Shown: one piece after another, positions 8,932 through 16,886 of the stretch
Layout: each line of letters begins with the position of its first letter
Numbering within the stretch: the first letter of the stretch is position 1
Source of the DNA: Kaustia mangrovi
Lineage (GTDB): Bacteria > Pseudomonadota > Alphaproteobacteria > Rhizobiales > Im1
Direction: 5' to 3'
DNA: 64,000 nt
NCBI RefSeq assembly: GCF_015482775.1
Contig: NZ_CP058214.1
Span: forward strand, 3,772,501 to 3,836,500
The notes under the pieces: generated by a model
Seen by the model: only the letters and a program-made list of their open reading frames with translations
Told to the model about the DNA's origin: nothing
Databases searched by the model: none
Program-made: the position numbers and the translations under genes

Positions 8932-8943
8932 CTAGCCGTCCAT

Positions 8944-9017
8944 CCCGTCATTCCCGCGAAAGCGGGAATCCATATGCGACCTCTGCGATGGATCCCCGCT
9001 TTCGCGGGAATGACGGG
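8944..9017. repeat. Palindromic repeat, family B (VIPAKAGIH type)
   Basis: An inverted repeat: left arm CCCGTCATTCCCGCGAAAGC, right arm GCTTTCGCGGGAATGACGGG, each also forming its own small hairpin. Read through, it encodes the VIPAKAGIH...WIPAFAGM peptides seen in spurious ORFs of many proteobacterial genomes. It follows the cobO stop, so it may end the riboswitch-controlled transcript. A half copy lies at 2036-2055. Confidence 0.85.
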
Positions 9018-9043
9018 TATAGTGGCCAAGGTTGTCGCGTACT

Positions 9044-9676
9044 CTAGAACTCCACCCCCACCTGTGCCTTCACGCCGGCGCGGAAGGGGTGCTTGATCTG
9101 GGTCATGTCGGTGACGAGGTCGGCGATCTCGACGAGCTCGTCCTTGGCGTTGCGCCCCGTCACGATGACATGGGTGTCGTCGGGCTTGGCCTTGAGCGTC
9201 TCGACCACCTCTTCGAGCGGCAGATAGCCGTAGCGCAGCACGATGTTGAGCTCGTCGAGCAGGATCATCCGGTAGGAGGGATCTGCGATCATCTCCTTGG
9301 CCGCGTCCCAGGCGGCCCGCGCGCTGGCGATGTCGCGCGCGCGGTCCTGGGTGTCCCAGGTGAAGCCGTCGCCCATGACCTTGACCGTCACCTGGTCGGG
9401 GAACTTGTCGAGCACCACGCGCTCGCCGGTGTCCCACGCGCCCTTGACGAACTGCACGATGCCGACCTTGAAGCCGTGACCGAGCGCGCGGAAGATCAGG
9501 CCGAAGGCGGCCGTCGACTTGCCCTTGCCCTTGCCGGTATGGACGATCAGAAGGCCCTTCTCGATGGTCTTGGTGGCGAGGATCTTCTCGCGCGCGGCCT
9601 TCTTGCGGCGCATCTTCTCCGCATGGCGCTCGTTGAGCTCCTCCTCGCTCATGGTCGCGGTGATCTTGTCGGTCAT
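9044..9676 (-). CDS. cobO: Cob(I)yrinic acid a,c-diamide adenosyltransferase
   Basis: 210 residues, normal for CobO/BtuR. The P-loop LLIVHTGKGKGKSTAAFG lies at residues 42-59, in the GKGKGKS form specific to this family. VGIVQFVKGAWDTGE and MILLDELNIVLRYGYL are further family blocks. It transfers the adenosyl group of ATP to Co(I), giving the coenzyme form. It is the last gene of the operon; its ATG overlaps the cobN stop by 4 bases (9673-9676). Confidence 0.95.
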   Translation of the reverse strand: MTDKITATMSEEELNERHAEKMRRKKAAREKILATKTIEKGLLIVHTGKGKGKSTAAFGLIFRALGHGFKVGIVQFVKGAWDTGERVVLDKFPDQVTVKVMGDGFTWDTQDRARDIASARAAWDAAKEMIADPSYRMILLDELNIVLRYGYLPLEEVVETLKAKPDDTHVIVTGRNAKDELVEIADLVTDMTQIKHPFRAGVKAQVGVEF

Positions 9677-12600
9677 TCCACCGTCTCCCCTTTGTTTGCC
9701 GGGCCCCGCGCCGCCCTCAGCACATCTTGCGCAGAATTCGACCGCGGTTGCCAGAGCCCGCGCTGGATGGCCTCCTCGAACCGCGCCGCGATCTCCGCGA
9801 GCGCGTCCGGATTATGCGCCTCGATGAAGTCGCGCACCGCCTCGTCGGCGAGATAGGCCTCGTAGGCAAGTTCGAAATGATGCGGCTTCACCGCCCCGGT
9901 CGTTGCGGCGAAGGCGAACATGTAGTCGACCGTCGCGGCGATCTCGAAGGCGCCCTTGTAGCCATGGCGCATGACGCCGGCGATCCATTTCGGATTGACG
10001 ACGCGGGAGCGCACCACCCGGCCGATCTCCTCCTCCAGGGTGCGCACGACGGGGCGTTCGGGCCGGGAATGATCGTTGTGATAGACGGCGGGGCGGGCGC
10101 CGGAGACCTGCTCCACCGCCGCCGTCATGCCGCCCTCGAACTGGTAGTAGTCGTCGGAATCGAGCAGGTCGTGCTCGCGATTGTCCTGATTGTGGACCAC
10201 GGCCTCGACCTGCCCCAGCCGCCGCGTGAAGTCCTCGTGGCGCGCCTCGCCGGCGCTCCCCGACCCGTAGGCGTAGCCGCCCCAGCCGATGAAGCTCTCC
10301 GCCAGATCGCCGCGCTCGTCCCATAGTCGCTCGTCGATCAGCGCCTGAAGGCCCGCCCCGTAGGCGCCCGGTTTCGAACCGAAGACGCGGAAGCCCGCGC
10401 GGCGCTCGGCCTCCTGGCGCTCCACGCCGGAGGCCTCCAGCGTGTCCTGCTCGCGGGCCATGCGCGCGGCGATGGGATTGTCGGCCTCGTCCTCCTCGAG
10501 CCGGGCAATGGCGCGCACGGCGCTGTCGAACAGGTCGATCTGCGCCGGGAAGGCGTCGCGGAAGAAGCCGGAGATGCGCAAGGTCACGTCGACGCGCGGC
10601 CGGCCGAGCTTCGCGAGCGGAACGATCTCGAAGCCCGTGACCCGCCAGCTCCGCGTGTCCCATTTGGGCTTGGCGCCGATCAGGGCCAGCGCCTGGGCGA
10701 TGTCGTCGCCGCCGGTGCGCATGTTGGAGGTGCCCCAGGCGGTCAGCGCCATGGCGCGCGGCCAGCGCCCGTGATCCTGGAGATGGCGCTCCACCAGCCG
10801 GTCGGCGGAGGCCTGCCCCAGCGTCCAGGCGGCCGGCGTGGGGAGCGTGCGATTGTCGATGGAGTAGAAGTTGCGTCCCGTGGGCAGAACGTCGAGCCGC
10901 CCGCGCGTCGGCGCGCCGGAGGGGCCGGGCTCCACGAAGCGGCCGGAGAGCGCGCGCAGGCTGTTGACGATCTCCTTGTGGGCGCCGAGGCGAAGCGCCG
11001 GACGCACCGCCGCCGCGATACCGTCGAGCACGGCGCGGGTCGCCTCCCACGCCGGATCGCAAGCCATCTCGCCGGAGACGAGGGCGGCGGCGAGGATCTC
11101 CAGCCGCTCCACCGTGTCGCCGGCCGTGCGCCACGGGCCCGGATCGATGCCGGCAAGCGCCTCCGGCGTCGCGCCCGTCCAGCGCGCCGCCATGGCGCAG
11201 TCGAGCGGGTCGAAACCGGCAAGCCCCAGATCGGCGGCGAGCGCGCGCACCAGCGAGCGGTCCGCGCCCTCGTCCTCGCCGCGCGGCACGCGGGTGAGCG
11301 CGACCAGCAGGTCCGTCTCCAGCCGCCCCTCCGGCGCCTGCCCGAGAATGTGGAGACCGTCGCGGATCTGTGCTTCCTTCAGCTCGCAGATATAGGCGTC
11401 GAGCGCCTGCAACGCGGCAAGCTCGTCCGCCGTCTCCGCGATGCCCGCATCCTTGTCGAGGCCGCTTTCGCGGGTGAGCGCGAGGATCTCGCGGGCGAGG
11501 AAGTCGCGCCGCTTCGGATCGAGGCCGGAGGCGAGATAGTATTCGTCGATCAGCGCCTCCAGATCCCTCATCGGGCCGTAGCTCTCCGCGCGGGTGAGCG
11601 GCGGTGTGAGGTGATCGACGATGACGGCGCCGGTGCGGCGCTTGGCCTGGGTGCCCTCGCCGGGATCGTTGACGATGAAGGGATAGATGTTGGGGAGGGG
11701 CCCGAGGGTGGCTTCCGGGTAGCATTCCTGCGTCAGGGCCAGCGCCTTGCCTGGCAGCCATTCGAGATTGCCGTGCTTGCCATTGTGCAGGACGGCCTGC
11801 GCGCCGAAGACCTCGCGCAGCCAGACATGGAAGGCGAGATAGCCGTGCGGCGGCACGAGCGCCGGGTCGTGATAGGTCTCCGCCGGGTCGATATTGTAGC
11901 CGCGGGCCGGCTGGATCGCGACGGCGACATTGCCGATGAGCCGGACGGGCAGGCGGAAGGCGTCGCCGGACACGAAGGGGTCGTCCTCCGGCGCGCCCCA
12001 GCGGGCGGTCACCTCCTCGCGGACCTTGGCGGGAAGCTGGGCGAAATGGGCGCGGTAGGTGTCGAGCGGGAGGGAGGGGCCCGTCGCCGCAAGGCGATGG
12101 GAGGGTGAGGGGGCATTGGTCTGCCCCTCGATGAGCCAGGCCATGAGCGCGGTGCCGTCGGCGGGGATCTCGCCCACCTCGTAGCCGTCCGCCTTCAGCG
12201 CGCGAAGCAGCGCCACCGTGCTCTCCGGCGTGTCGTAGCCGACGCCGTTGCCGATGCGGCCATCCTTGTTGGGGTAGTTGGCCAGCACGATCCCGATCCG
12301 GCGCTCCGCCTCCGGCGTCTCGCGCAATCGCGCCCAGTTGGCGGCGAGCCTTGCGGTGAAGGCGATGCGGTCGGGCTCGGGCGCATAGGTCACGATATGG
12401 CACTGCGTGCCCTCGTGGCGTTCCGCGCTCGACTTGAAGGAGACCGCGCGGGCGAGCACGCGCCCGTCGAGCTCGGGCAGCACCACGTTCATGGCGAGGT
12501 CGCGGGCGCTGAGGCCCTGGACGTTCTCGCGCCAGCCCTCCCGGCTCGAACCGGAGAAGACCACCTGCAGCACCGGGCAGTCGAGCGCGGCGAACGGGTC

Positions 12601-13431
12601 GCGCGCGCCCGACGTGGAGGCGATGGCGAAGCCCGTGGCGTTGAGCACGACAGAGGGCCGGGCGGCGGCGAAGGCGTCCGCGAGGACGTCGTGGGCGGCC
12701 TCCTCCTTGAGGCTCGACACGAAGACGGGGAGCGCGGCCATGCCTTCCCTCGCGAGCGCCTCGACCAGCGCGTCGACGGGCGCGGTGTTCCCGCCCTCGA
12801 TCAGCGCGCGATAGAAGGCGATGGCGGCGACCGGCGCGTCCGCCTTGCGATGCGCGGTAACGGTATCGAGCGTCACCGCGCCTTCGCCCGGCCAGTAGAC
12901 GCCGGCGCGCGCCAGCGGCGCCGGGGCGGCGGGGGCTTCGGCGCGGCCCAGCCTGTGCGCGCAGAACCGCAGGGCATTGGCGATGTTCTCCGGGCCACCC
13001 TCGACCAGATAGCGCCTGAGCGTCTCCGCGTCCTCCACAGCCATGGTGGAGCGTGCCGTGAGCGCCTCGTCGGGCTGCGCGTCGCCGGGCAGCACGGCGA
13101 GCATGATGCCGCGCTCGCGCGCCACCGCCTCCACCTGTTCCAGGCCGTAGGGCCAGTAGGCCGCGCCGCCGAGCAGCCTCAGCACCACGAGCCGGGCATG
13201 GGCGAGCGTGCGCTCGATATAGAGGTCGACCGAATAATTGTGGCCAAGCTGCATGAGATTGGCGACGCGCAGGGAGGGCGCGTCGCCGCCAAGCCCGTCA
13301 TGGGCGCGCGCCAGCGCGGCGAGCTCGGAATCGGCGGCGGACAGGACGACGATCTCGGCGGGGGCTTGCGCGAGGTCTATGGCCTCGGTCCCGTCGTCGA
13401 TCGTCCCCGTCTGTGCCGCCAGGATATGCAT
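9673..13431 (-). CDS. cobN: Cobaltochelatase large subunit CobN
   Basis: 1252 residues, the usual size. Conserved blocks seen include IGIVLANYPNKDGRIGNGVG, LHNGKHGNLEWLPGKALAL, YPFIVNDPGEGTQAKRR and, near the C-terminus, WGGYAYGSG and VVHNQDNREHDLLDSDDYYQ. CobN works with CobS and CobT (not in this window) to insert cobalt into hydrogenobyrinate diamide with ATP. Residues about 440-455 (APSPSHRLAATGPSLPL) are encoded by a family A repeat (12067-12113) in frame. The gene lies 4 bases downstream of cobW and overlaps cobO. A CobN beside CbiX is unusual because both are cobalt chelatases. Confidence 0.95.
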   Translation of the reverse strand: MHILAAQTGTIDDGTEAIDLAQAPAEIVVLSAADSELAALARAHDGLGGDAPSLRVANLMQLGHNYSVDLYIERTLAHARLVVLRLLGGAAYWPYGLEQVEAVARERGIMLAVLPGDAQPDEALTARSTMAVEDAETLRRYLVEGGPENIANALRFCAHRLGRAEAPAAPAPLARAGVYWPGEGAVTLDTVTAHRKADAPVAAIAFYRALIEGGNTAPVDALVEALAREGMAALPVFVSSLKEEAAHDVLADAFAAARPSVVLNATGFAIASTSGARDPFAALDCPVLQVVFSGSSREGWRENVQGLSARDLAMNVVLPELDGRVLARAVSFKSSAERHEGTQCHIVTYAPEPDRIAFTARLAANWARLRETPEAERRIGIVLANYPNKDGRIGNGVGYDTPESTVALLRALKADGYEVGEIPADGTALMAWLIEGQTNAPSPSHRLAATGPSLPLDTYRAHFAQLPAKVREEVTARWGAPEDDPFVSGDAFRLPVRLIGNVAVAIQPARGYNIDPAETYHDPALVPPHGYLAFHVWLREVFGAQAVLHNGKHGNLEWLPGKALALTQECYPEATLGPLPNIYPFIVNDPGEGTQAKRRTGAVIVDHLTPPLTRAESYGPMRDLEALIDEYYLASGLDPKRRDFLAREILALTRESGLDKDAGIAETADELAALQALDAYICELKEAQIRDGLHILGQAPEGRLETDLLVALTRVPRGEDEGADRSLVRALAADLGLAGFDPLDCAMAARWTGATPEALAGIDPGPWRTAGDTVERLEILAAALVSGEMACDPAWEATRAVLDGIAAAVRPALRLGAHKEIVNSLRALSGRFVEPGPSGAPTRGRLDVLPTGRNFYSIDNRTLPTPAAWTLGQASADRLVERHLQDHGRWPRAMALTAWGTSNMRTGGDDIAQALALIGAKPKWDTRSWRVTGFEIVPLAKLGRPRVDVTLRISGFFRDAFPAQIDLFDSAVRAIARLEEDEADNPIAARMAREQDTLEASGVERQEAERRAGFRVFGSKPGAYGAGLQALIDERLWDERGDLAESFIGWGGYAYGSGSAGEARHEDFTRRLGQVEAVVHNQDNREHDLLDSDDYYQFEGGMTAAVEQVSGARPAVYHNDHSRPERPVVRTLEEEIGRVVRSRVVNPKWIAGVMRHGYKGAFEIAATVDYMFAFAATTGAVKPHHFELAYEAYLADEAVRDFIEAHNPDALAEIAARFEEAIQRGLWQPRSNSAQDVLRAARGPANKGETVE
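12067..12113. repeat. Family A palindromic repeat, single unit inside cobN
   Basis: Read on the minus strand, CCCCCTCACCCTCCCATCGC matches the left edge of the copy at 2098 base for base over 20 positions, and GGGCCCCTCCCT matches again after the loop. The inner hairpin here is TCGCC-TTGC-GGCGA, different bases from other copies but still paired. The reading frame of cobN stays open through it. Confidence 0.85.
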
Positions 13432-13435
13432 GGGC

Positions 13436-14482
13436 TCAGCCTTGGAGCGTCCGGGCGATTCCGTCCGCGTCGAGGTGGCCGGTCTCGCCGATCACCACCA
13501 GCGACGAGCGGCGCGTCTCGCCCGGCTTCCACGGCCGGTCGAAATAGGCGTTGACGCGCGGGCCGACGGCCTGGACGACGAGCCGGGCGTCGGCGCCGGC
13601 CACGGCGGCAAAGCCCTTCAGCCGGAGGATCGGGTGGTCGCTCACGGCCCGCGCCACGCGGTCGAGTAGGGCCTCGCGGTCCGTCTCCGCGTCGATCTCG
13701 ACCACGAAGGTCGCGAAATCGTCGTGGTCGTGATCCTCGTGGCCCTCCATCTCGTGGTGCGACTTGCGCGCCGCCATGTCCGCCTCGACCGCCGCGCCGA
13801 GCCCGATGAGGACGGAGGCCGGCACCGCGCCCTGGCGCGAGCGCACGAGTGTGACGCCGTCGCGCACACGCGCCTTGAGGCCGGCCTCGATGCTCTCCAG
13901 CGCCGCGTCCGCGACGAGGTCGGCCTTGTTGACGAGCACGATGTCGGCGCAGTTGAGCTGGTCCTCGAACAGCTCCTCAAGCGGGCTTTCGTGGTCGAGC
14001 GCCTCGTCCTCGGCGCGCTGCGCCTCCACGGCGGCCTCGTCGAAGGCCAGATGGCCGTCGGCCAGCGCCGCCCCGTCGACCACCGCGACGATTCCGTCGA
14101 CGGTGACGCGCGAGCGGATCTCCGGCCAGTTGAAGGCGTGCACGAGCGGCTGGGGCAGTGCCAGACCCGAGGTCTCGATCACGATGTGGTCGGGGGGCGT
14201 CTCGCGCTCCAGGAGCGCGGTCATGGTGGGGACGAAGTCGTCGGCCACCGTGCAGCAGATACAGCCGTTGGCGAGCTCGATGAGGTCGTCCTCGCCGCAC
14301 AGCGCGTCGCCGCAGCCCTTCAGCACCTCGCCATCGACGCCCACCGAGCCGAACTCGTTGACGATGAGTGCGATGCGCCGGCCACCGGCATTTTCAAGCA
14401 GGTTGCGGATGACCGTCGTCTTGCCGGCGCCGAGGAAGCCGGTGACGACGGTGGCGGGGATCTTTGCTTGTCCGATCGCCAT
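13436..14482 (-). CDS. cobW: CobW-type GTP-dependent metallochaperone
   Basis: 348 residues, a G3E-family GTPase. Walker A GFLGAGKTT is at residues 15-23, the metal motif GCICCT at 73-78 and the base-specific VNKADLV further on. A His/Asp-rich stretch (SHHEMEGHEDHDHDD, about 240-255) sits between GTPase and C-terminal CobW domain, a probable cobalt buffer. CobW is thought to load cobalt onto the CobN chelatase. It lies between cbtA (6-base gap) and cobN (4-base gap). Confidence 0.95.
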   Translation of the reverse strand: MAIGQAKIPATVVTGFLGAGKTTVIRNLLENAGGRRIALIVNEFGSVGVDGEVLKGCGDALCGEDDLIELANGCICCTVADDFVPTMTALLERETPPDHIVIETSGLALPQPLVHAFNWPEIRSRVTVDGIVAVVDGAALADGHLAFDEAAVEAQRAEDEALDHESPLEELFEDQLNCADIVLVNKADLVADAALESIEAGLKARVRDGVTLVRSRQGAVPASVLIGLGAAVEADMAARKSHHEMEGHEDHDHDDFATFVVEIDAETDREALLDRVARAVSDHPILRLKGFAAVAGADARLVVQAVGPRVNAYFDRPWKPGETRRSSLVVIGETGHLDADGIARTLQG

Positions 14483-14488
14483 GGGGGT

Positions 14489-15226
14489 CTAAGCCTCCGC
14501 TGTCTTTGTCATCTCCGACATCTGGCGCGCGACGGCCCAGCCGAGAAGCCCGCCGAGCACGATCCAGAAGAGCGCGGAGGCGGCGAGCGAGTTGGCTGCG
14601 AAGCTGGCCGCAAGGCCCGCCGGCACGTCGGAGGCGTGGCTTTCGGGATGCGGCGCCCCGACAATGTGCGGCAGGGCGATGAGGACCGCGCCGAGCGCCT
14701 TGACCGCGACGGGTCTGGCAAGCGCGATGCAGGCGATGCCGCCGGCGGTCGCGGCCACGGTCGCCCACCACCAGACCTGCCGGGCGAAGAGGTCGGCGGC
14801 CGGCATGCCCGGCAGCTCGGGCGCGAGCCCCGCAGCGGGCGCGAGCTGGAAGACGAGGAAGCCCAGTCCTCCCCAGACAAGGCCGGTCGCGGCGGTCACG
14901 GGGCGGCCGGAGGCCATCATACCGGCCAGAAGAATCAGCGAATAGGCGGCTCCGGTGAGAATGTTGGCGAGCGCGGTATAGGCGGTGCGCTCGATGCCGT
15001 CGGCGGGCGCCCAGGCCTCGTGGCCCTCCTCGTCATGGCCGGCATGGGCGAGAATCAGCCGCCCGCCGCCGGGCAGCGTCCAGCCGGCATGGTCGGGTAC
15101 GGCGCCCGTCTCGTAGGTCTCCGCTTCGAGGATCAGCGGTGTCACCCGCCACATCTGAACGACAGTCAGCAACAATCCGGCCGCAACGCCAGCCAGAATT
15201 GCCGCGAGCAGGGCGCGGCCCATCAT
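14489..15226 (-). CDS. cbtA: Predicted cobalt transporter subunit CbtA
   Basis: 245 residues with about five to six membrane helices. The N-terminus RALLAAILAGVAAGLLLTVVQ and the loop with AYTALANILTGAAYSLIL fit the CbtA family, predicted B12-regulated cobalt transporters that pair with CbtB. Two Met codons lie at 15226 and 15223; either may start. It follows cbtB by 14 bases and is under the same riboswitch. Transport itself is a family prediction, not shown by the sequence. Confidence 0.88.
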   Translation of the reverse strand: MMGRALLAAILAGVAAGLLLTVVQMWRVTPLILEAETYETGAVPDHAGWTLPGGGRLILAHAGHDEEGHEAWAPADGIERTAYTALANILTGAAYSLILLAGMMASGRPVTAATGLVWGGLGFLVFQLAPAAGLAPELPGMPAADLFARQVWWWATVAATAGGIACIALARPVAVKALGAVLIALPHIVGAPHPESHASDVPAGLAASFAANSLAASALFWIVLGGLLGWAVARQMSEMTKTAEA

Positions 15227-15241
15227 GATGCGTCCGACGCG

Positions 15242-15427
15242 TCAGTGGCAGGGAAAGCCGACCGCGTGGCGCGTGTCGTGTGCCGCGTTGTGAAGCACGC
15301 TCGCCCCGGCGAAGCCGACCCCGCCGAGAAGGACGAGACCGAGTGCCAGAGCCGCCGCGGCGACCTTGATTCTCTCCTGGACGCCCAGGGAGACCGACGG
15401 TGAAACAGACTGTGACTGTGTGAGCAT
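15242..15427 (-). CDS. cbtB: Cobalt transporter subunit CbtB
   Basis: 61 residues with one membrane helix (AAAALALGLVLLGGVGFAGA) and a C-terminal tail HNAAHDTRHAVGFPCH, the His/Cys end that marks CbtB and probably binds cobalt. The ATG at 15427 is chosen for its ribosome site GGAGGGTGTC; an upstream in-frame ATG at 15484 would lie inside the riboswitch and is not likely. It is the first gene of the riboswitch operon. Confidence 0.9.
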   Translation of the reverse strand: MLTQSQSVSPSVSLGVQERIKVAAAALALGLVLLGGVGFAGASVLHNAAHDTRHAVGFPCH

Positions 15428-15490
15428 GACACCCTCCGTGCTGGCTCGCTTTACGATTCCGCTTGGGGCCTCATGCCTCGTCAAGCGCCG

Positions 15491-15690
15491 GGCGGCAGGT
15501 CTCCTGGCTCACGGGTCTCAGAGCGTCGCGCGCCTTCCCGGACGGTCCCGTCCAGTGGCTCTTGTCGCGCGAGCCTCGCCGTTCACAGTTGCGGGGGCAG
15601 CCCCGGCTTCGGTCCCTGATGGGTACGCCTCACCGGATTCCCTTTTGCATCCCCTCCTGCCGGTCACGCAGAATGAGGGAACCGCCTGAC
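15491..15690 (-). promoter_or_regulatory. Cobalamin (AdoCbl) riboswitch upstream of cbtB
   Basis: Read on the minus strand, the expected landmarks occur in order: GGGAATCCGGTGAGG (15642-15628), GCTGCCCCCGCAACTGTG (15601-15584), GCCACTGG (15559-15552) and the B12 box AGCCAGGAGACCTGCC near 15506-15491. The box ends 64 bases before the cbtB ATG. The element should lower expression of cbtB-cbtA-cobW-cobN-cobO when adenosylcobalamin is plentiful. No T-run terminator follows, so control of translation start is more likely. Confidence 0.95.
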
Positions 15691-15694
15691 GATT

Positions 15695-15723
15695 TTGATG
15701 GCACAGGGGCGCATGCCCGTCAA
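15695..15723 (-). promoter_or_regulatory. Promoter-like pair feeding the cobalamin riboswitch
   Basis: On the minus strand TTGACG (15723-15718), a 17-base spacer, then CATCAA (15700-15695). The predicted transcript start, about 15688, coincides with the 5' end of the riboswitch. The -10 match is only partial; the position is the main argument. Confidence 0.5.
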
Positions 15724-15735
15724 GGCGGCGTGGAC

Positions 15736-16353
15736 CTAGGTGGCCGAGATGCCGAGCTGGTCCCTGGCCTTGTCGAGCTGCTCGTCGACCCGGTCGTTAG
15801 CGGCCTGCGAGCCCCAGTCGTGCTGTGCCAGAACCTCGGCCACAGCCGCGCGCTGATCCTCGGGCAGGCTTTCCAGATACTCGACGATTGCACCGAGCAC
15901 ATGCTCGTCATTGGCCTCCGGCGAGCCTTCGGCGAAGGGGCCGTGGAGGCTCAACTGGCCGTTGATCGATTGCACGGCTTCGTCGAAATTGGAGGGCGTA
16001 TCGGACGATGATGCCGTGACGAGGTCTCCGCCCTTCACGAACACGATCTCTCCGGGATGGATCAGGTCCGGATCCGCGAACTGCTGGTTATACCCATAGC
16101 TCAGCTCGGAGGGATCCACGCCGGCGCGCTCGGCGATCGACCAGAGGCTGTCGCCCGGCTGCACGACGACATAGGCGGTCTCCTCCTCCGCCGGCGGCTG
16201 CTCGCTGCCGCCATCGGCGTTCTGCGAGGCCTGCTGGCGCGCCTCGTCGATGGCATCGCTGAAATCGGCCGCGCTCTGTGCGTCCTGGTCGGATGCCATG
16301 GTCGGATCCGTGTAGCGTCCATCGCGGTCGATGGTGACGAGATCTCCGGACAT
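15736..16353 (-). CDS. LysM-domain protein
   Basis: 205 residues. A single LysM domain spans about 61-107 (YVVVQPGDSLWSIAERAGVD ... PDLIHPGEIVFV) and should bind peptidoglycan or another N-acetylglucosamine polymer. There is no signal peptide; the N-terminal 58 residues are acidic and Gln/Ala-rich, likely disordered. The C-terminal 90 residues are acidic and probably helical. The ATG at 16353 has a GGGGGAAA site before it. Its 3' end lies about 12 bases from the promoter-like pair of the riboswitch operon, so that promoter must act just inside its transcript end. Specific function unknown. Confidence 0.8.
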   Translation of the reverse strand: MSGDLVTIDRDGRYTDPTMASDQDAQSAADFSDAIDEARQQASQNADGGSEQPPAEEETAYVVVQPGDSLWSIAERAGVDPSELSYGYNQQFADPDLIHPGEIVFVKGGDLVTASSSDTPSNFDEAVQSINGQLSLHGPFAEGSPEANDEHVLGAIVEYLESLPEDQRAAVAEVLAQHDWGSQAANDRVDEQLDKARDQLGISAT

Positions 16354-16580
16354 GATGTTTCCCCCTTCGGCTTGGGTGCGAGGCGGCGGCCGGGCTTGAG
16401 CGTCCTTCGGCGCGGCATGCCGGCCTCTTGAGCCCGGAAACCGTCGCGCATCCAACGATCAGTGTAAAGATCAACAATCGTATGACGGGGCCGGTGCAAG
16501 CGATCGGACGGCGGGTACGCCCCTGAGGAAAAATCCCGGTCAGGGGTTGAAATTGGGGGGGTAAAGATTGTAGTAGGTTA

Positions 16581-16603
16581 TTTGCGACATTTCGTGTCGC
16601 AAA
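16581..16603. promoter_or_regulatory. 9-bp inverted repeat, possible operator
   Basis: TTTGCGACA-TTTCG-TGTCGCAAA, a perfect stem. The half site GCGACA occurs again directly after it (16605-16610), which suggests a binding site for a dimeric regulator as much as an RNA hairpin. Confidence 0.45.
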
Positions 16604-16629
16604 AGCGACATAGCCAAGCAATAACATAT

Positions 16630-16650
16630 CCGCACCTCGTCGAGGTGCGG
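16630..16650. promoter_or_regulatory. 10-bp perfect palindrome
   Basis: CCGCACCTCG-T-CGAGGTGCGG. With a one-base centre it cannot form a tight RNA loop without losing pairs, so a protein-binding operator or the end of a LysM-side transcript is possible. It has no T-run. Confidence 0.4.
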
Positions 16651-16791
16651 CGTCGCTGCAAGAAACAGGGGACCGACAGAATGATGATCCGGGAACCAAG
16701 TCTCGGAGATGGGATTCTATTGCCCGATTTCAATTTTAACTAACGGGCTATCGACGTGGGCTCATCTGTACGGACGGCACGGAAAAGCCGG

Positions 16792-16809
16792 ACGGGAGCC
16801 CCGTTTTTT
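16792..16809 (+). terminator. Terminator-like hairpin in the leader of the betaine operon
   Basis: ACGGG-AGC-CCCGT followed by six Ts in all, 77 bases before the first ATG. No gene ends on this strand just upstream, so this looks like an attenuator rather than a gene end. The stem is short, which fits conditional use. Confidence 0.55.
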
Positions 16810-16886
16810 ATGGCGCTCGCCCGGTTTCACCCCAGACGCCGCTCGGCGGAGTGCCAATCGCCAAAGAGGAAAAGGAGAACTGATCC

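Larger units (their letters stand above)
16354..16886. promoter_or_regulatory. 533-base AT-richer regulatory stretch before the betaine genes
   Basis: No convincing gene lies here. It is less GC-rich than the rest of the window and holds a 9-bp hairpin (16581-16603), a 10-bp palindrome (16630-16650), a GCCCG/CGGGC pair around an AT-rich loop (16722-16748), and a terminator-like hairpin with six Ts (16792-16809). It must carry the promoters for the divergent LysM gene and the betaine operon. I could not match it to a known riboswitch. Confidence 0.6.

Noticed and set aside
8878-9096. 72-codon ORF with VIPAKAGIH
   Set aside because: The peptide is the translation of a palindromic repeat that occurs in spurious ORFs of many genomes.
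16690-16886. Known SAM or SAH riboswitch before gsmT
   Set aside because: A terminator-like hairpin is present but the conserved cores of the SAM and SAH classes I know are not seen, so only an unnamed attenuator is reported.
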